Of a stretch of 18,049 bases of DNA, positions 15,869 through 18,049 are shown piece by piece. Source of the stretch: M3007 sp037130425 (lineage in GTDB: Bacteria > Bacteroidota > Bacteroidia > Chitinophagales > Saprospiraceae); contig JBAXTB010000084.1 of NCBI GenBank assembly GCA_037130425.1, positions 1 through 18,049 of the forward strand, given 5' to 3'. The number at the start of each line of letters is the position of its first letter. The stretch's first letter is position 1. The position numbers and the translations under genes were made by a program. Below the pieces are notes generated by a model. That model saw nothing but the letters and a program-made list of their open reading frames with translations, was not told the DNA's origin and did no database searches.

Positions 15869-16591
15869 ATGCATCTAACTATTCGATTGCTATTTTTGCT
15901 GCTCCTTCCCACCGCATTGCTTGGCCAAACACCCAAACCGGCCTTGCAAATCACGCCTTTACAGCCTGATTTTTACATTTATACCACCTATATGACGTAC
16001 AAAGGGGAGCCTACGCCTGCCAACGGCATGTACGTTGTAACCAATGCCGGCGTGGTTCTGATCGACGCGCCCTGGGATACCACGCAATTTCAGCCTTTGT
16101 TAGACAGCATTCAGGCGCGGCACGGTAAAAAAGTTGTCATGGACATCGCCACGCACTCGCACGGCGACCGAACGGGCGGGTTTAATTATTATAAAACCAA
16201 GGGCATTAAAACCTGGTCTTCCGCACGCACGCGCACGATTTGCCATACCAATAAAGATCCGGAAGCTGATTTTACATTTGCGCGGGATACAGTTTTTCAG
16301 CTTGGACAATATACATTCGAGGCCACATTTGCCGGGGAAGGTCATACGGTTGACAACATCGTGGTTTGGTTTCCCAATGAAAAAGTGTTGTACGGCGGTT
16401 GTTTAGTCAAATGTATGGAAGCAGAAGACCTTGGTTATATCAAAGAAGCAAACCTGAAAGCCTGGCCTAAAACGATTCGGCGTTTGCAAAAACGGTATAA
16501 AAACCCGCGTTTTATTATTCCTGGGCACGGGGATTGGCGGAGCGGGGAATCGTTGAGGCATACGCTTAAATTGTTGAAAGAGAGGGGGTAA
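15869..16591 (+). CDS. bla: Subclass B1 metallo-beta-lactamase (BlaB/IND-like)
   Basis: The enzyme is a zinc hydrolase of the metallo-beta-lactamase fold, exported to the periplasm, and relatives hydrolyse most beta-lactams including carbapenems. From the Met at 15869 it has 240 residues with a signal peptide (MHLTIRLLFLLLLPTALLGQ). All B1 zinc ligands are present: His96, His98 and Asp100 in THSHGDRTGG, His159 in GEGHTVDN, Cys178 in YGGCLVK and His220 in IPGHGDW. These correspond to 116, 118, 120, 196, 221 and 263 in the standard numbering. Lys181 and Asn195 match the substrate-contacting Lys224 and Asn233. The segment EDLGYIKEANLKAWP is very like BlaB-type enzymes of Flavobacteriia. The frame is open to 15722, but those 49 residues start in a hairpin and lack family similarity. 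No mobile gene is adjacent, so it looks chromosomal. Confidence 0.9.
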   Translation: MHLTIRLLFLLLLPTALLGQTPKPALQITPLQPDFYIYTTYMTYKGEPTPANGMYVVTNAGVVLIDAPWDTTQFQPLLDSIQARHGKKVVMDIATHSHGDRTGGFNYYKTKGIKTWSSARTRTICHTNKDPEADFTFARDTVFQLGQYTFEATFAGEGHTVDNIVVWFPNEKVLYGGCLVKCMEAEDLGYIKEANLKAWPKTIRRLQKRYKNPRFIIPGHGDWRSGESLRHTLKLLKERG

Positions 16592-16724
16592 TGGCGCGTA
16601 AATCCGAGGTCTATTAAATACATGATTATCAATCTCTACCAATGTTGAACCTCTCCGAGGTAAGGAATAGATAAGTGCTGGTTTCAATTGCTTCTGACTC
16701 AATTAAAATTATAAAACCATAAAT

Positions 16725-17264
16725 ATGAAAAACACATTCTTTTTCACATTTTTCACAGCATTTAGTCTTTTTGCGATCGCTTGCAGCAAGGCTAAAGAAG
16801 ACCCAACGAACCTTGAAAATGCCACCATTTATGCCAAACTAAATGACCGCAACATTGAATTAGACGCTTCTGTTGCCCATTATAACAAAGACACTGCTAT
16901 TTTTATTCAGTTCAGATACCTGACACCGGTTCGTAAAAATCCCAGGTTTGAACTTTATATTGATAATATCCCTGCCGTTCCAGGGACTTATGAAGTGTTG
17001 CCTTTAAGCGCTGATAACGATACAATGATTAGGAGCCATTTATCAACCTTAGATATTGACCATGCACTTGACGAATATAATATTTTGCCTCCTGCTCAAT
17101 TTACCATTGATACCATCAATACGTACTACCATTTTATTGGCGGTTCGTTTAAGTTGACCTATGTATTTCAACCGTTTTTTACTGTACCAAAACAGGATTC
17201 TTTTGCTGATACCATTCATCTAAATTCCGAACGGTTTTTTATGCCTTTGCTTGAAAGGAATTAG
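16725..17264 (+). CDS. Hypothetical lipoprotein
   Basis: The 179-residue protein starts with a lipoprotein signal peptide: MKNTFFFTFFTAF, a hydrophobic stretch, and a lipobox-like FAIAC with Cys near residue 20 as the likely lipidation site. The rest is a predicted soluble periplasmic or surface domain rich in beta-prone segments (for example FELYIDNIPAVPGTYEVLP), with no motif I recognise. The gene appears more AT-rich than its neighbours by eye, which may mean recent acquisition or weak selection. It stands alone, 133 bp after the beta-lactamase gene, and its product may sit in the inner or outer membrane. The function is unknown. Confidence 0.8.
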   Translation: MKNTFFFTFFTAFSLFAIACSKAKEDPTNLENATIYAKLNDRNIELDASVAHYNKDTAIFIQFRYLTPVRKNPRFELYIDNIPAVPGTYEVLPLSADNDTMIRSHLSTLDIDHALDEYNILPPAQFTIDTINTYYHFIGGSFKLTYVFQPFFTVPKQDSFADTIHLNSERFFMPLLERN

Positions 17265-17345
17265 GTCGTTGTAGCAATGATTTGTTTAAGCGGCTGATTT
17301 TCAAAGTTTATGCATCTGATGTGCCATTACACAGATACTCAGATA

Positions 17346-17473
17346 AACGCTTGTCATGCCGTAGTTTACGGAGGCAACTACACAAGCCCGGCTTTTTCGG
17401 ATGTATTGCAAGGTATTTCGTCGTAATCTGGGTTGTGTAGTTGTCTGCACTGCGTTCCGACATGACAAGCGTT
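17346..17473. repeat. 128-bp imperfect palindromic element
   Basis: Outer arms AACGCTTGTCATG (17346-17358) and CATGACAAGCGTT (17461-17473) match exactly over 13 bp. Inner arms CAACTACACAA (17375-17385) and TTGTGTAGTTG (17433-17443) match exactly over 11 bp and continue as CCC/GGG with one bulge. The 16-17 bp between outer and inner arms do not match but can form small local stems. It fills the gap between the convergent lipoprotein and oxidase-like genes. Elements starting with CTTGTCATG are, from memory, repeated in Bacteroidota genomes; it may be a small non-autonomous repeat or a shared transcript end. Confidence 0.75.
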
Positions 17474-17551
17474 GAGCTGGGTTTCTCAAATAGCAATGGG
17501 AAAATGGGGCAAAACAAATCCTTCGTACAAATTACCTTTAATAGAAAGGGC

Positions 17552-18049
17552 TTAGGTCGTTTTCGCAACAATATACTCCTTCATATAATCCGGCACTTCC
17601 AAGCCCTGCTTTCCGTTTTCATCAACCTCCAAGGACTGCGGCGTCAAACGCAATGGCATCACCCCGGCCCAAACCTCCGAGTCCATGTCATTCGGGTCAT
17701 CGCCAACGCCTTCTGCCCGGAATTTTACGGAAGCCTCTTCGATTTCCAGGGCAATAAACATGGTTTTTCTCATTTCGCTTTCGTTGGGCTTGCGTGCGTC
17801 GTCCCAGCGGCCGGGCATGATGTGTTCGGAGAATTTTTCGGCAGCCAACCAGCGCTCGGCTTCATCCGTCACCAAGCGCGTGGTACCAAAGGCCACCACC
17901 GAGCGGTAGTTCATGGAATGGTGAAAAACCGAACGCGCCAGCACCAATCCGTCTACATGGGTAACGGTCACACAAACCGGAATACCCTTGGCCATTTGCA
18001 TAAAAAAATGGCTGCCCACCGAACCATGTAAATACAAGGTGTTATCCAC
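17552..18049 (-). CDS. Pyridoxamine 5'-phosphate oxidase-like flavin-binding protein, 5' end cut
   Basis: The visible 165 residues end at a TAA at 17552; the start lies beyond the right edge of the window. The fragment resembles the split-barrel flavin-binding family (Pyridox_ox_2 type). TLYLHGSVGSH occurs at the left of the fragment, then VTHVDGLVLARSVFHHSMNYRSVV, the flavin-contacting area in relatives, and a later AEKFSEHIMPGRW segment. Such proteins bind FMN, FAD or a deazaflavin and are often labelled nitroimidazole-resistance or pyridoxamine oxidase-related, but their substrates are mostly unknown. It is transcribed towards the lipoprotein gene, with the 128-bp palindrome between them. 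Confidence 0.85.
   Translation of the reverse strand: MDNTLYLHGSVGSHFFMQMAKGIPVCVTVTHVDGLVLARSVFHHSMNYRSVVAFGTTRLVTDEAERWLAAEKFSEHIMPGRWDDARKPNESEMRKTMFIALEIEEASVKFRAEGVGDDPNDMDSEVWAGVMPLRLTPQSLEVDENGKQGLEVPDYMKEYIVAKTT

Overview
The window looks like a chromosomal segment of a free-living Bacteroidota, possibly Saprospiraceae-like. The evidence is a one-protein hybrid two-component regulator (sensor kinase, receiver and AraC domain), a BlaB-type subclass B1 metallo-beta-lactamase, a class I-type HMG-CoA reductase, starts without clear Shine-Dalgarno sequences, and medium GC. The lineage is an inference from gene content. No tRNA, rRNA, CRISPR array, prophage or transposase gene was seen.

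Left half (1-9212, all genes on the minus strand). The order of transcription is HMG-CoA reductase, then a UbiA-family membrane prenyltransferase (4-bp overlap), then a 91-bp hairpin repeat. After it comes a tightly coupled five-gene operon: a rifampicin-phosphotransferase-like ATP/His-domain phosphotransferase, a DUF3419/BtaA-like aminocarboxypropyltransferase, a dolichol/phytol-kinase-like membrane protein, a GNAT acetyltransferase and an OleC-like acyl-adenylate ligase. Junctions are 8-bp, 1-bp and 4-bp overlaps and an 8-bp gap. Together these genes look like an uncharacterised isoprenoid or lipid modification pathway, the best candidate for an undescribed system here.

Middle (9459-15418, plus strand). 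A 1349-residue hybrid two-component regulator is followed by a sulfatase with the CSPSR formylglycine motif but no obvious signal peptide. The 224-bp gap between them carries four copies of the pattern TGTAACAnnnnCRAAC at spacings of 21, 28 and 21 bp, which resemble paired AraC-type direct-repeat operators.

Right part (15419-18049). A 450-bp non-coding stretch is packed with inverted repeats, including a GCAA-capped hairpin and a 42-bp-arm palindrome with a terminator-like core. Next are a secreted subclass B1 metallo-beta-lactamase with all zinc ligands, an orphan lipoprotein, a 128-bp imperfect palindromic element, and a convergent pyridoxamine-oxidase-like gene cut by the window edge.
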